Below are positions 54,757 to 64,000 of a stretch of DNA of 64,000 bases, one piece after another. The stretch comes from Pedobacter sp. ISL-64. GTDB taxonomy: Bacteria > Bacteroidota > Bacteroidia > Sphingobacteriales > Sphingobacteriaceae. The first letter of the stretch is position 1. Each line of letters starts with the position of its first letter. Both the position numbers and the translations under genes were made by a program. Location: assembly GCF_018613605.1 (NCBI RefSeq), contig NZ_JAGGPU010000006.1, forward strand, positions 726,411-790,410. Direction: 5' to 3'. Below the pieces are notes generated by a model. The model did not search any database. It saw only the letters and a list, made by a program, of their open reading frames with translations, and had not been told where the DNA came from.

Positions 54757-55956
54757 CTATCTTGGGTCTCCATAAAGTTGAACTTCTGATACACTCATAA
54801 ATGAGTTACCCTGCCAATTATTAATAGATTTTATGCGGATGTACCTTACTTTTTTAAGGCCTACAGCAAAATTGTAGCTTATGCCGGCATTTGCAAAAGC
54901 GTAATCTTCACTTGTTTGCACACCATAAGCACTTTTAGAAGGTTTTTGAGAGCTGTATTTACCCAACATTACCCAGTTATTAAAACTTCCGTCAGCAGGT
55001 GGGTTATCGGTACCCCAGATTTCAAAATCTTTTAAATTGCCACCATAATAATAAGTACGGCCAGCATTAAGGTACTCAGGATAATTCCAAACCACAATAC
55101 GGCTAAGCGTGGCAATTTTACCCAGATCAAAAGTTACCCATTGCGGCGTTAATACTGTGGTTTTGGTTAAGCATACACTAGGCCAATCGATAATGTTTCC
55201 GTCCCACATTTTAGCTACACCCGTGTTTGAATATTCTTGAGGAGTATCTGTTGGCAAAATTACTTCTTTATAGGTCGATTTAGATAAAACCGTTTCATAA
55301 AGTGGCTTTAATGTAGTAAAAAGCGTATCGCTATAGTTTAACCACCGATCTCTAATGGTGATGGCAAATTTTTGGCTTAAAGTATCTAAGCCCCTAACGG
55401 ATTGATCGATATCTATAGCGGCGGTATAAATATTTTTTGATGTTGGTATATATTTACCTTTCGATAAAACCAAAATCTCTATGGCCAGATCGGCTTTTGA
55501 TGGGTTAGTGCCTTTAAAGTTTAATCCACCAAAATCAGCAACAGCTTTTAAACTTCTGTAAACACCCCAAATTGGGTTTTCCAGTGGTTTAACCTTAACG
55601 ATAACAGGTTCTGAAGCGGTTTCACTTCTGTTTACACTATATACTTTTACCTCATGCTCATTGGTATCTCCAAATCCTTCTACCAATAAACTATTGCCAT
55701 AATAAGAAGTTTTTACTTCCATTTGTTGGCCGTTGGCTAAATTGTATACAGCTTTTATATACAATAAATCTTTATCGCTAGGTAAGCTGAAGGTAATGGT
55801 TGCATTGCCTGCACCATTGGTAACGGAAACATTGGACACTTTTCCGGGAGGATTGGTATTTTTTTCCAATGGAACAATTTCTTCTTCCTTGCAACTCGAA
55901 AAGGCTACTGCTAAACCAAACAGCAACACAAGCAGGTTTCTATTCATTCTTTTCAT
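54757..55956 (-). CDS. Surface glycan-binding-type lipoprotein (DUF4959/DUF5000-like, discoidin fold)
   Basis: The protein has 399 residues from the ATG at 55956. It has a lipoprotein signal with Cys22 (AFSSCKEEE), a fibronectin-like DUF4959 region (about 35-125), a DUF5126-like middle and a C-terminal F5/8 type C (discoidin) fold from about 250. These layouts are typical of glycan-binding proteins in SusC/SusD loci. It follows SusD by 26 nt. Confidence 0.82.
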   Translation of the reverse strand: MKRMNRNLLVLLFGLAVAFSSCKEEEIVPLEKNTNPPGKVSNVSVTNGAGNATITFSLPSDKDLLYIKAVYNLANGQQMEVKTSYYGNSLLVEGFGDTNEHEVKVYSVNRSETASEPVIVKVKPLENPIWGVYRSLKAVADFGGLNFKGTNPSKADLAIEILVLSKGKYIPTSKNIYTAAIDIDQSVRGLDTLSQKFAITIRDRWLNYSDTLFTTLKPLYETVLSKSTYKEVILPTDTPQEYSNTGVAKMWDGNIIDWPSVCLTKTTVLTPQWVTFDLGKIATLSRIVVWNYPEYLNAGRTYYYGGNLKDFEIWGTDNPPADGSFNNWVMLGKYSSQKPSKSAYGVQTSEDYAFANAGISYNFAVGLKKVRYIRIKSINNWQGNSFMSVSEVQLYGDPR

Positions 55957-55982
55957 ATTGAATATTTTTACAAAAATTAATA

Positions 55983-57986
55983 CTACCAACCTGGGTTTTG
56001 AACCAGTTTAGGGTTAACTGTTAAGTCATAAGTTCTTAGTGGCCACAAATAATCGCGTGGTGCCACAAAATTCTGGTTAAATATGGTTCTAACACGGTAA
56101 TACTCTGAAGCCGTTGGCTGATAAACGCTCCATCCTGTGATGGATTGGTTAAACATTTCTGCAGCTCTTTTCCAACGCTTAATGTCCCAGTAGCGGCTAC
56201 CTTCAAATGCCATCTCAATCAATCTTTCTTGCTGGATAATTTCGCGCATACCGTCTTTTGAAGTGTACTTGCCCGGATTGTTGGAATAAGTGGTCCATGA
56301 GGTTTGCACCGTTTGTAGTCCAGCTCTTGTTCTAATTCTGTTTATGTATTCGTAAACATCAGCAGAAGGACTGGCCAGTGTTTCGTTTAAAGCTTCGGCA
56401 TACATTAAATAAAGATCTGCCATTCTTACCTGCGGCCATGGATAGTCGCGATAACTGGCACCGTTGGTACCATTAATCATGTTCCAATCTACCAGTTTCT
56501 TGATAAAATAGCCGGTTTCGTTGTACCATCCAAAGTTGTTTGCACCGGCAACCTGATTAGATTTTCCTTCTAAAACGAAAGTTCCCTCGTCAGAATTGGT
56601 TGGACTATCATATTTATACCAAACACCACCATCAAAGCCTAAATCGGCATAAAATCTTGGTTCTCTATCGAAATTGATCCTCGCTGTGGTGTAACCTTCT
56701 TTAACATAAAACCGCTCACTTTTAACGGCTGTTCTCAGGGTATATTTATTGGTAAAATCGAGGGTTTTATCTTCATTGATCGGCACTCCGTTTCTACTGT
56801 AAAACATTTCGGCAATTTTTAATGGTGGCGCCAATTGCTGTCTGGCACTACCAACCACCACAGTTGCAGCTAAACGCGGCATAGCAGCTCTTTGCATGTT
56901 AAAGGTTCTGCTGTTCGGATTTGCCCAAACATGCTCCAGGTTTACATTGAAACGCTCAGTTACGGCACCCTTAATGGTTAATTGCCTCAAGGTAGTATCT
57001 GATAGTTTAAAGGTGGTACCCGGAAACTGATATAATTTAAATCCAGCAGCTTCTGCACCTTCAATTGCTGCTTTGGCAGCATCGGAAGCTCTTTTCCATT
57101 TATTGGCATCGTAAGTGGTATTAAACAACACTACCCCATCCTTATCTCTAAAATTACTATAGTCGGTATTGCCATTAAACAGTGGACTTGCAGCAGTTAA
57201 CAGCAGTTTTGCTTTTATAGCAAGTGCAATGGGCTTTGTAATACGTCCAAGTTCAGTGCTTTTATCCGTAATAATTTGAGGTAGGTTAGGAATAGCCTGA
57301 TCCAATAATCCAACTACATAGTTTACACACTCATCAAAAGGCATTCTTTTAACCCTCACGTCTTCTTCAGTAGCACTAATTCCTAAATTGACATCAATAA
57401 TTGGAATAGGACCGTACATCCTTAAGAGATAAAAATTATAATAAGCTTTTAAAAACTTAACCTCCGCAATCCATCTTTGCCTTTCATCTAAGCTTAAATC
57501 TGGTATTTTGCTTAAATCCTGTACGTTTTCCAGAAAAATATTGCAGTTTCTAATGGCTTTAAATAAACCATAATTACCATTTGGGTTATCGTTATAGTTG
57601 AAAACATTGCCACCACCCTGATAGCGACCATTCCAGGCATCCAAATACGGATTTTCGGCACCCTGGCTACCTCTGGCCATCCGCCAGCCATAAGAAATAA
57701 ACTCTCTTTCATCTAATGATGTCCATATTTCATCACCAGCCATGAAGCCAGCATTAAGCAGTGGTTCTCCATCTTTTGGAAGAAAGGAATAACAGGTAAA
57801 CAGGTATTTTTCGGCCTCATTTCTTAGTGTAAAGGCATTATCTATTGTAGCTACGTTATCGGGCACAATATCCAGGTATTTTTTACAAGAACTAATGGAT
57901 ATCACGATAGCGAGTATGACCAGCGTAAGTTTAGCTAAACCTGGCTTTGCTGTATCTTTTCGAAATAAAATATTGTTGATTTTCAT
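55983..57986 (-). CDS. SusD/RagB-family glycan-binding lipoprotein
   Basis: The 667-residue lipoprotein (lipobox SISSC, Cys34) is a SusD homologue built on tetratricopeptide-like helices (from about 80). Family features are the ISSCKKYLD start and a C-terminal stretch ending DLTVNPKLVQNPGW. It lies 23 nt downstream of SusC, and the two form the surface uptake complex. The long N-terminal leader is unusual but carries a good lipobox. Confidence 0.92.
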   Translation of the reverse strand: MKINNILFRKDTAKPGLAKLTLVILAIVISISSCKKYLDIVPDNVATIDNAFTLRNEAEKYLFTCYSFLPKDGEPLLNAGFMAGDEIWTSLDEREFISYGWRMARGSQGAENPYLDAWNGRYQGGGNVFNYNDNPNGNYGLFKAIRNCNIFLENVQDLSKIPDLSLDERQRWIAEVKFLKAYYNFYLLRMYGPIPIIDVNLGISATEEDVRVKRMPFDECVNYVVGLLDQAIPNLPQIITDKSTELGRITKPIALAIKAKLLLTAASPLFNGNTDYSNFRDKDGVVLFNTTYDANKWKRASDAAKAAIEGAEAAGFKLYQFPGTTFKLSDTTLRQLTIKGAVTERFNVNLEHVWANPNSRTFNMQRAAMPRLAATVVVGSARQQLAPPLKIAEMFYSRNGVPINEDKTLDFTNKYTLRTAVKSERFYVKEGYTTARINFDREPRFYADLGFDGGVWYKYDSPTNSDEGTFVLEGKSNQVAGANNFGWYNETGYFIKKLVDWNMINGTNGASYRDYPWPQVRMADLYLMYAEALNETLASPSADVYEYINRIRTRAGLQTVQTSWTTYSNNPGKYTSKDGMREIIQQERLIEMAFEGSRYWDIKRWKRAAEMFNQSITGWSVYQPTASEYYRVRTIFNQNFVAPRDYLWPLRTYDLTVNPKLVQNPGW

Positions 57987-58009
57987 ATTTATCTTTTTAA
58001 GCTCAATCG

Positions 58010-61000
58010 TTAGAATGAAACATTTAAACCTAAATTATATACTGTTTGTACAGGATAGCCTAAGCCATTTCCGCCCATTTCGGGATCCCAAAGTTTAAAA
58101 TTGCTAAAACTGGATAGGTTGGTAGCATTTACATAAACCCTGGCACTATTAAGGCCAAGTCTTTTTTGCAGTTTGGTTTGCAGATTATAACCAAGTTCTA
58201 CACTCTTTAATCTTAAGAAAGACCCGTTACGCATCCACCAGGTTGAGGTACGGGTATTATTATTTACAAAATTCGGGCTTAAACGCGGCCAAAAGGCATA
58301 GCTATCTCTGTTTTGCTCAGACCAGTGACTGTTGGCTATTACCTCTAATAATCCATTTTGTGTAACGTTAGGATTGCCAGTTTCGTTATTGAGTACGAAA
58401 GGAGAAATATTACCTGGATTAATGAAAAATGAAGACCTGGCCGAACCTTGTAAAAATGCAGAGATATCGAAGCCTTTAAAACCAAACGTACCTCCAAAAC
58501 CATAAACGATTTCAGGACTGGTAGGTAAGCCAATAGGCACCTGGTCTACATCACTGATAATACCATCGCCATTTACATCTCTATACTTAATATCCCCACC
58601 ACCATAGTCTAAGCCTGGTACGCCTGCAAACTGCACAGGTGAGTTTTTAGCTTCTGCATCATCAATAAATAAACGTTCGGCAATGTAACCAAATGATTGT
58701 GTTGTAGGTAAACCAATATGGTAACGATAAGCCTCTTTGGTACTAAATGAGGGTTCATCATAAATTAATATCTTATTGGTGGCATAAGTAAAGTTTCCCC
58801 TCATTTGTAGGAACATGCCGTTGTGAAACGATTTGTTATAGCTGGCAGAGAAATCGACACCTTTACTTTCGGCTTTATTGGTATTCGCCCTTACTGATGC
58901 CTGTAAGCCCATCGTACTTGGAATAAAAGTTCTGTCGGTTAAAATGTTCGAGCGTTCGTTTTTATAAATATCGAATGTTAGATTCAAGCTATTAAACAAG
59001 GTCATATCTAAACCAATGTTGGTTTGTCTAGATTTTTCCCAGGTAATGAATGGATTAGAATAACGCGAAATTGAAATACCATCTCTATAGTATAAACCAT
59101 CTTCGCCAAAACTCGAACCAAATGTTCCGTTGTTCATGTTTACTTCAGAAAGGTAGAAGAAACGATCGGAATCATTTCCAATCTGATCGTTACCCACCAA
59201 ACCAAAGGTTGCCCTTAACTTTAAACTATTGATTACGCTTGTAAGTGGCTTAAAATAGTTTTCATTCGAAATAATGTATCCTAAACCGAATGATGGAAAG
59301 AAACCAAAACGGGTATTTTCTGCAAAACGTTCAGAACCATTATACCCAAAGTTGAACTCGGCTAAATAACGGTTATCGTATCCATAAGTAGCTCTTCCTG
59401 ATACTCCCTGATTACGCGATGGTAAAGATAGCTGAAGACTACCTGGATTTGCAGCCAGATAATTTCTCATGGTTGTAATCAACATCACGCCAACTGCATG
59501 TTTCTCTTTAAAAGTACGGTTGTAGTTTGCAGAAAACTCGGCATAAAAAGTCGAATTTAAATCCTTTTTACCTTCCGAATAACCTAGATATTCGGTACCT
59601 ACCGGACCAATTGATAATGCACCGCCACCGTTAATTAGGGTGAGTCCGATTGATTTATCTGGTTGCTCGGTAGCCGAATAATAGAAAGGGTTATAAGCAC
59701 GTGAAATATCAAAATAAGAATACCTACGGGCATAACTCATCATCCTGGCGGTTAAACCAGGTGTAATAAATTTTAAATCCTGCTTAATTTCTATCTGGGT
59801 TTGTAATGTAGAAGCATTTTTATCCTGATAACCTTTTACCATTTCGGCATAAGGATTCATATATAAACCACCTCTTGGTGAAATCGCATTACCAAATAAG
59901 GGGTGGTTGCTATAAGGTGATAAACTTGCCGGATAAACCGCAGGAAACATTACCGGGTTAGACCAAATTGCCCTGTTAAATGTAGCTCCACCGCCCCCTA
60001 CTGGACCGGTATAATCATCAAACTGCCCATAAACACGGATAATCGCTTCGGTGGTGTTGGTTAAGTTAATATTTACGTTAGAACGGACAGAATAATTTTT
60101 TAACTTGATATTACTGTTAAAGTTATTTAAATCGGCAACTTTTAGTACCCCATTATCAATATTGTAAGTGCCTGCAATATAGTAGCTCGCCTTAGTACCC
60201 CCACCAGAGATATTTATGTTATATCTTTGATTCGTGGTATAATCTTTTATCAATTGTTCTATCCAATTGTTGTTTGGATAAAGCAATTCATTTTCGCCCG
60301 CAGCAGTTGCATCAATTTTAGTTTGGAGATATGGTAATATGGCCAACCTGTTACGGGTAAGCGCAGCTTCATTTGCCAGCTTCATATACGTTACATTATC
60401 TGCAAACTGGAAGTTTTTAGTATTTGAGGAAAGTGAAGACTCGGCCCTGAACCCAAATTTTGTTTGACCTGCAACGCCTGATTTAGTTAAAATAAGTACT
60501 ACACCATTTGCACCCCTGGCGCCATAAACTGCCGATGCTGTTGCATCTTTAAGTACGTTAAAAGAAGAAATATCATCAGGCTGTAAACGCGCCATATCGT
60601 TCTGGCTCGATTCGATACCATCGATCAGGATTAAAGGATCTTGTTTACCTGCACCGAAAGTTCCTAAACCACGGATAAAAAACTGGGCATTATCTGCACC
60701 AGGCTCACCGCTTCTTTGATAAGCAATCATACCAGCTACCCTACCCGCCATCATAGTGGTTAGGTTACTGGTTGGCCCTTTAAGCTCTTTAGGATTAATG
60801 GCGGTGATTGAACTGATTACACTCGTTTTTTTCTGTGTACCAAATCCCACCACTGCAACTTCTTCTAATGAATTGGCATCTGATGAGAGGGTTACATTAA
60901 TTACATAAACGCCTTCGGCATTTTTATCGTAATTGGCAATGGCAACATTTTTGGGTTTATAGCCCACCAGTGAGAACAATAATTTGCCTGTTCTTGGCAA

Positions 61001-61243
61001 TTTGATCGTATACCGTCCAAACTCGTCGGTAGATATTCCACGGTTGGTACCCGAAACTTTTACGTTTACACCTGGCAGACCGCCCACAGTGTCTTTTACT
61101 ATCCCCCTAACCGTTACATCCGTTTGTGCAGATACTGTTAAGCTAGAAGTTGTAATTACTAAATAAATCAAAAATTTTAAGATTGACCTAAGGGTAATAC
61201 CCTGCTGGTGTAGCGGGATTTTTTTCGGTAGTTTTTTCTTCAT
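58010..61243 (-). CDS. SusC/RagA-type TonB-linked outer-membrane receptor
   Basis: The 1077-residue protein has a long signal segment, a carboxypeptidase-like domain (about 45-125), a plug domain (about 130-255, with RGANGVVLILTKSG) and a C-terminal barrel ending LGLNVSF. It is the importing channel of the locus that also encodes SusD, two binding lipoproteins and a GH16 enzyme, so a beta-glucan-type substrate is likely. The long upstream region carries possible regulator sites. Confidence 0.94.
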   Translation of the reverse strand: MKKKLPKKIPLHQQGITLRSILKFLIYLVITTSSLTVSAQTDVTVRGIVKDTVGGLPGVNVKVSGTNRGISTDEFGRYTIKLPRTGKLLFSLVGYKPKNVAIANYDKNAEGVYVINVTLSSDANSLEEVAVVGFGTQKKTSVISSITAINPKELKGPTSNLTTMMAGRVAGMIAYQRSGEPGADNAQFFIRGLGTFGAGKQDPLILIDGIESSQNDMARLQPDDISSFNVLKDATASAVYGARGANGVVLILTKSGVAGQTKFGFRAESSLSSNTKNFQFADNVTYMKLANEAALTRNRLAILPYLQTKIDATAAGENELLYPNNNWIEQLIKDYTTNQRYNINISGGGTKASYYIAGTYNIDNGVLKVADLNNFNSNIKLKNYSVRSNVNINLTNTTEAIIRVYGQFDDYTGPVGGGGATFNRAIWSNPVMFPAVYPASLSPYSNHPLFGNAISPRGGLYMNPYAEMVKGYQDKNASTLQTQIEIKQDLKFITPGLTARMMSYARRYSYFDISRAYNPFYYSATEQPDKSIGLTLINGGGALSIGPVGTEYLGYSEGKKDLNSTFYAEFSANYNRTFKEKHAVGVMLITTMRNYLAANPGSLQLSLPSRNQGVSGRATYGYDNRYLAEFNFGYNGSERFAENTRFGFFPSFGLGYIISNENYFKPLTSVINSLKLRATFGLVGNDQIGNDSDRFFYLSEVNMNNGTFGSSFGEDGLYYRDGISISRYSNPFITWEKSRQTNIGLDMTLFNSLNLTFDIYKNERSNILTDRTFIPSTMGLQASVRANTNKAESKGVDFSASYNKSFHNGMFLQMRGNFTYATNKILIYDEPSFSTKEAYRYHIGLPTTQSFGYIAERLFIDDAEAKNSPVQFAGVPGLDYGGGDIKYRDVNGDGIISDVDQVPIGLPTSPEIVYGFGGTFGFKGFDISAFLQGSARSSFFINPGNISPFVLNNETGNPNVTQNGLLEVIANSHWSEQNRDSYAFWPRLSPNFVNNNTRTSTWWMRNGSFLRLKSVELGYNLQTKLQKRLGLNSARVYVNATNLSSFSNFKLWDPEMGGNGLGYPVQTVYNLGLNVSF

Positions 61244-62078
61244 AAAAATGGTTTAAAAATGGTTAGCTATATCAATATCCGGCCAGATAGATTACCATCA
61301 TCTTGCGCTCGTAGAGGCATTAGGCAGTCATCCAATCGAAATATTCGTCAGTATGGTTTGGGAAATAGCACAATGCCCTTATCCCTGGCAATTGTTTTTG
61401 ATTAGTGTGCTTTTTATTAAAAAGCACTAATGTTATTTTATTTTGCCAGCGGTTTTAAAAAACGGAATGTTGAGTAGATTTAGCTTTCTTCATAATTTTG
61501 GTTTAAGGATGAATAATTTGTTAAGGGTAATACTGATTTCAGGCAAACCTTCAATCAGCAATTAGTTAGACAGTAATGGGGTTATTTGTTTGTTTGTTTT
61601 AATCTTTTCATGATCGGTTAAAGGTTTAGGTTTTGCTTCTAAAAAACAGGATACAGCCGCTCTAAATTTGCTGCATCCATTAATTATTCTAGGTAGTTAA
61701 TCTGGAATAATCTGGATCGATCTAATATTCTTATACTTGGTTGAAACAAATTAACTATAAAAAAAGCGGTCGTAGTGAGGGGTAATACGGTAATAAGTAG
61801 GGGTTAAATTGTTATTTTTAGGCCATTTTCAGTGATTTTAAGACTTTCAATAAAAATTAAACGTTTAATTGACGTTTAATTTAAAACACATATTCAAACC
61901 ACTTTCCCTGTTAGGGTAAAAATTCGCTTGTACGATCTGCTTTAGATCTGTCTTTTGAAGTGCTTATTTTGATTAAGGTGCAGCAATAAACGTTCTATAC
62001 CGAAGATTATGGCTGAATAGCCATTTAGGCTGTATCCTTGTAAGGAAGGTTCTGGTTAGATTTGTATATAAACAAAAA
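61244..62078. other. Long upstream region of the SusC locus
   Basis: This stretch of more than 800 nt has no convincing gene. It holds a pair of direct repeats (AGGGGT at 61778-61783 and 61799-61804). A GTTTAATTGACGTTTAATTTA direct repeat of the kind AAACGTTTAATTGACGTTTAA lies near 61858-61882. No regulator gene is in the gap, so the locus regulator must be elsewhere. Confidence 0.5.
61773..61807. promoter_or_regulatory. Candidate regulator-binding direct repeats upstream of SusC
   Basis: AGTGAGGGGTAA and AGTAGGGGTTAA-like units start 21 nt apart, two helical turns, which suits a dimeric activator of the AraC or hybrid two-component type common for such loci. They lie about 530 nt before the SusC start, which would imply a long leader. 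Confidence 0.35.
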
Positions 62079-62116
62079 ACTCTCCTTATCTTTCTTTGCA
62101 GAAAGATAAGGAGAGT
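62079..62116 (-). terminator. Terminator of the second SusC/SusD operon
   Basis: Perfect 17-bp arms (62079-62095 and 62100-62116, ACTCTCCTTATCTTTCT and its inverse) enclose a TTGC loop, followed on the minus strand by a T-run. It isolates the two loci. Confidence 0.92.
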
Positions 62117-62140
62117 AGTTAATCATTAAATTCAAATGCG

Positions 62141-63886
62141 TTAATAGCCAGGGTTTTGAAGCATTGAAGGCATCTTCGAAACTTCCGACTGCGGAATTGG
62201 CATTAAATAATGTTGTGGATTAAATACGTGCTGACGGATGGTATTCACCACCTGATAGGTATACACATTACCTGTTTTAGTAATATTGATTGCTTTATTA
62301 AAACCATTGTTCACATCAACAGCAATTTTCCATCTTCTAATATCGTTCCAACGGTGATCTTCATTCATCAGTTCGATGCGGCGTTCGTTCTGAATAACTG
62401 TTCTCATTTCATCAACAGACATATTGGCCTTTAAACCATATAAATTATCAGCACCAGCTGTTATACCTGCTCTTTTACGAATGGCTAGTAGTTTGGGATA
62501 TGCCAGTGCTGTTTGTCCGGTTTCGTTAATGGCTTCCGCATAGTTTAATAAAATCTCTGCATAGCGGATTAACGGCCAGCCCCTTTCTGTATTGAAAGAA
62601 CTGTTGCTTGATATATTTTCGTCGCACATTTTGCGGGCATAATAACCCGTTGTTGTTGGTCCTGTCCCGTTTGAAGTATACCCATCAGTTGCAGCTCCAT
62701 TATAGGTATTTACCACAATTTTAGTACTGGTTGTGGTACTGTAATACAGCGATTGATTGTAGATAATGGAATAACCAAATCTTGGATCGCGGTTTGTGTA
62801 CGGGTTTGCTGCATCATAGCCAGAAGTAGGGTCGGTAATTGCTTTTCCATTTTTCATTGGAAAAGCTGTTGCCAGTTGCTGTGTTGGTGTAGAATTTTTT
62901 GCGCCTCCCCTTGATGGTGGATTATAATAACCTTCAAAATCACGGTTAGACGGTCGGTTGAAGCTGAAAATATACTCAGAATTAACCCGTTTTAAAAACA
63001 CATTGTAAAAACCATAACCCGGAGCAGTTACATTATCTTCGAACAAGCTGTAGGTGCCTGTATTAATTAATGTTTCAGCAGCGTCGGCTGCTTTTTGCCA
63101 ACGTGCCACACTATAACTGGGATAACTTACAATTGGCTTTACAGCTGCCGATGCCTGGGTTATGGCGCCGCCATTAAACAACGGACTGGCAGCATACAAT
63201 AAAACCCTCGATTTTAGTGCTAAACAAGCTCCTTTAGTTGCCCGGCCATAATCCTGTTCTGCATAATCAGTGGTAATGGGTAAAATATTTGCTGCAGCAT
63301 CAAGCTCAGCCGTGATGTAATTAACGGATTCGTCAAATGATGACCGGGGAAGATCGATCACATCGGTAATGCCGTAAACATTATCACCTTCAAGCGGAAT
63401 TCCACCAAAATTGATGAGCAGCAAGTGATAGTACCATGCCCGCAAAAATTTCAATTCGCCGGTAATACGTTTCTTCTTCGCTTCTGAAAGTGGAATAACG
63501 GGCAATTTAGATAACATCAGGTTTACCCTGCGGATATTGGCATACGGGGTTGTCCAAAAATCAGGCAAACTACCCCCACTCCAAAAGTTGGTTGGCGAAA
63601 GTGTCCCATTGTACATGATCACCGCATTCTGCGTTGGTCCTGAATAGGCATATTCCGCATCATCGGTAGCCATTTCGGTATTTCCGTGACTGCTAAAACG
63701 CCCTTTTGCAAAACTATAAGACGAACTGCTATAAATCTGGGTAAGAAAGCGGATAGATTTTAAACTATCTGAAAACACTGAAGCCTCAGTTTCTCCAGTA
63801 TCCGCTTTACTATCTAAGAAATCGCTATTTTTTTTACATGCTGCTATTGAAGCACATAAACATATCATTAATACTATTTTTTTCAT
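62141..63886 (-). CDS. SusD/RagB-family glycan-binding lipoprotein
   Basis: The protein has 581 residues from the ATG at 63886 (the longer frame uses a TTG). It has a lipoprotein signal with Cys17 (SIAACKKNSD) and the SusD fold, including a C-terminal end near PQHYLMPIPQSEVSK. It partners the SusC whose C-terminus is at the window edge, 12 nt upstream. It is the last gene before a strong terminator, and no glycosidase of this locus is in view. Confidence 0.92.
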   Translation of the reverse strand: MKKIVLMICLCASIAACKKNSDFLDSKADTGETEASVFSDSLKSIRFLTQIYSSSSYSFAKGRFSSHGNTEMATDDAEYAYSGPTQNAVIMYNGTLSPTNFWSGGSLPDFWTTPYANIRRVNLMLSKLPVIPLSEAKKKRITGELKFLRAWYYHLLLINFGGIPLEGDNVYGITDVIDLPRSSFDESVNYITAELDAAANILPITTDYAEQDYGRATKGACLALKSRVLLYAASPLFNGGAITQASAAVKPIVSYPSYSVARWQKAADAAETLINTGTYSLFEDNVTAPGYGFYNVFLKRVNSEYIFSFNRPSNRDFEGYYNPPSRGGAKNSTPTQQLATAFPMKNGKAITDPTSGYDAANPYTNRDPRFGYSIIYNQSLYYSTTTSTKIVVNTYNGAATDGYTSNGTGPTTTGYYARKMCDENISSNSSFNTERGWPLIRYAEILLNYAEAINETGQTALAYPKLLAIRKRAGITAGADNLYGLKANMSVDEMRTVIQNERRIELMNEDHRWNDIRRWKIAVDVNNGFNKAINITKTGNVYTYQVVNTIRQHVFNPQHYLMPIPQSEVSKMPSMLQNPGY

Positions 63887-63898
63887 GTCAATCAATTA

Positions 63899-64000
63899 TC
63901 AAAACGTAACACTTAAACCTAAATTGATCATTTTTTGCGGTGGATATTTAATCCTGTCCTGCCCTGTATTCGATTCTGGATCGAACTGATAACGTTTATC
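63899..64000 (-). CDS. C-terminal end of a SusC-type receptor (partial)
   Basis: The last 33 codons of a minus-strand gene run from the window edge to a TGA at 63899-63901. They end in INLGLSVTF, the classic final beta-strand of SusC/TonB receptors. The rest lies beyond the window. It is followed 12 nt later by the SusD gene. Confidence 0.85.
   Translation of the reverse strand, partial: DKRYQFDPESNTGQDRIKYPPQKMINLGLSVTF

Overview
The window looks like a chromosomal segment of a Bacteroidota bacterium, most likely Sphingobacteriaceae and close to Pedobacter. The DNA is AT-rich and start codons lack strong Shine-Dalgarno sequences. Several promoters fit the Bacteroidota sigma pattern (TTG, about 20 nt, TAnnTTTG). 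There are three SusC/SusD-type uptake loci, many lipoproteins with lysine- or serine-rich sorting regions, and GH127, GH16 and sialate-esterase genes. I saw no rRNA, tRNA, CRISPR array, phage or insertion sequence.

Layout. 0-8 kb: a SusC receptor, a macroglobulin-like surface protein gene broken by one in-frame TAG, a UbiD decarboxylase and Dps. 8.5-21 kb: a five-LysM protein overlapping uridine kinase, a two-subunit CoA-transferase, a 53-residue Cys-rich protein, a sugar dehydrogenase, MutS2 with a DUF4296 lipoprotein, an operon of a PLP protein, an acetyltransferase and aspartate kinase, and a THUMP-like methyltransferase. 21-25.5 kb: cold-shock protein, peroxiredoxin, then an ECF sigma factor operon divergent from four tandem small lipoprotein genes. 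25.6-32.3 kb: housekeeping genes (purB, Nfu, inositol monophosphatase, lgt, mtaB, ubiX). 32.9-37.4 kb: a PAS histidine kinase and small proteins among repeats. 37.4-45.8 kb: an OmpA lipoprotein, GH127 enzyme, sialate O-acetylesterase, RRM protein and Na+/H+ antiporter. 46-51 kb: a galactose operon (galT-galK-symporter) divergent from a Nudix-like regulator. 51-64 kb: an SDR, an OmpA/Pal-like lipoprotein, a GH16 polysaccharide utilisation locus, and the SusD plus SusC tail of another.

The most interesting system is at 22.3-25.5 kb. The ECF sigma gene is followed by a membrane-anchored trypsin/HtrA-like protease whose cytosolic N-terminus resembles an anti-sigma domain. The sigma gene has two upstream sites of the form GGGTTAC-N14/15-(G/T)G(C/T)ATTAA, and three of the four facing lipoprotein genes carry the same site at matching distances. 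The fourth has a degraded version. This reads as a self-regulating envelope-stress circuit with an amplified Thr/Lys/Asp-repeat lipoprotein as its output. The second regulatory highlight is a perfect 19-bp inverted repeat between galT and a Nudix-fold regulator that has lost its catalytic glutamates.

Most intergenic gaps between convergent genes hold members of a dispersed palindromic repeat family (ends like GTCATTTCGAC and GTCGAGATGAC), and many operons end in clear hairpin-plus-T-run terminators.
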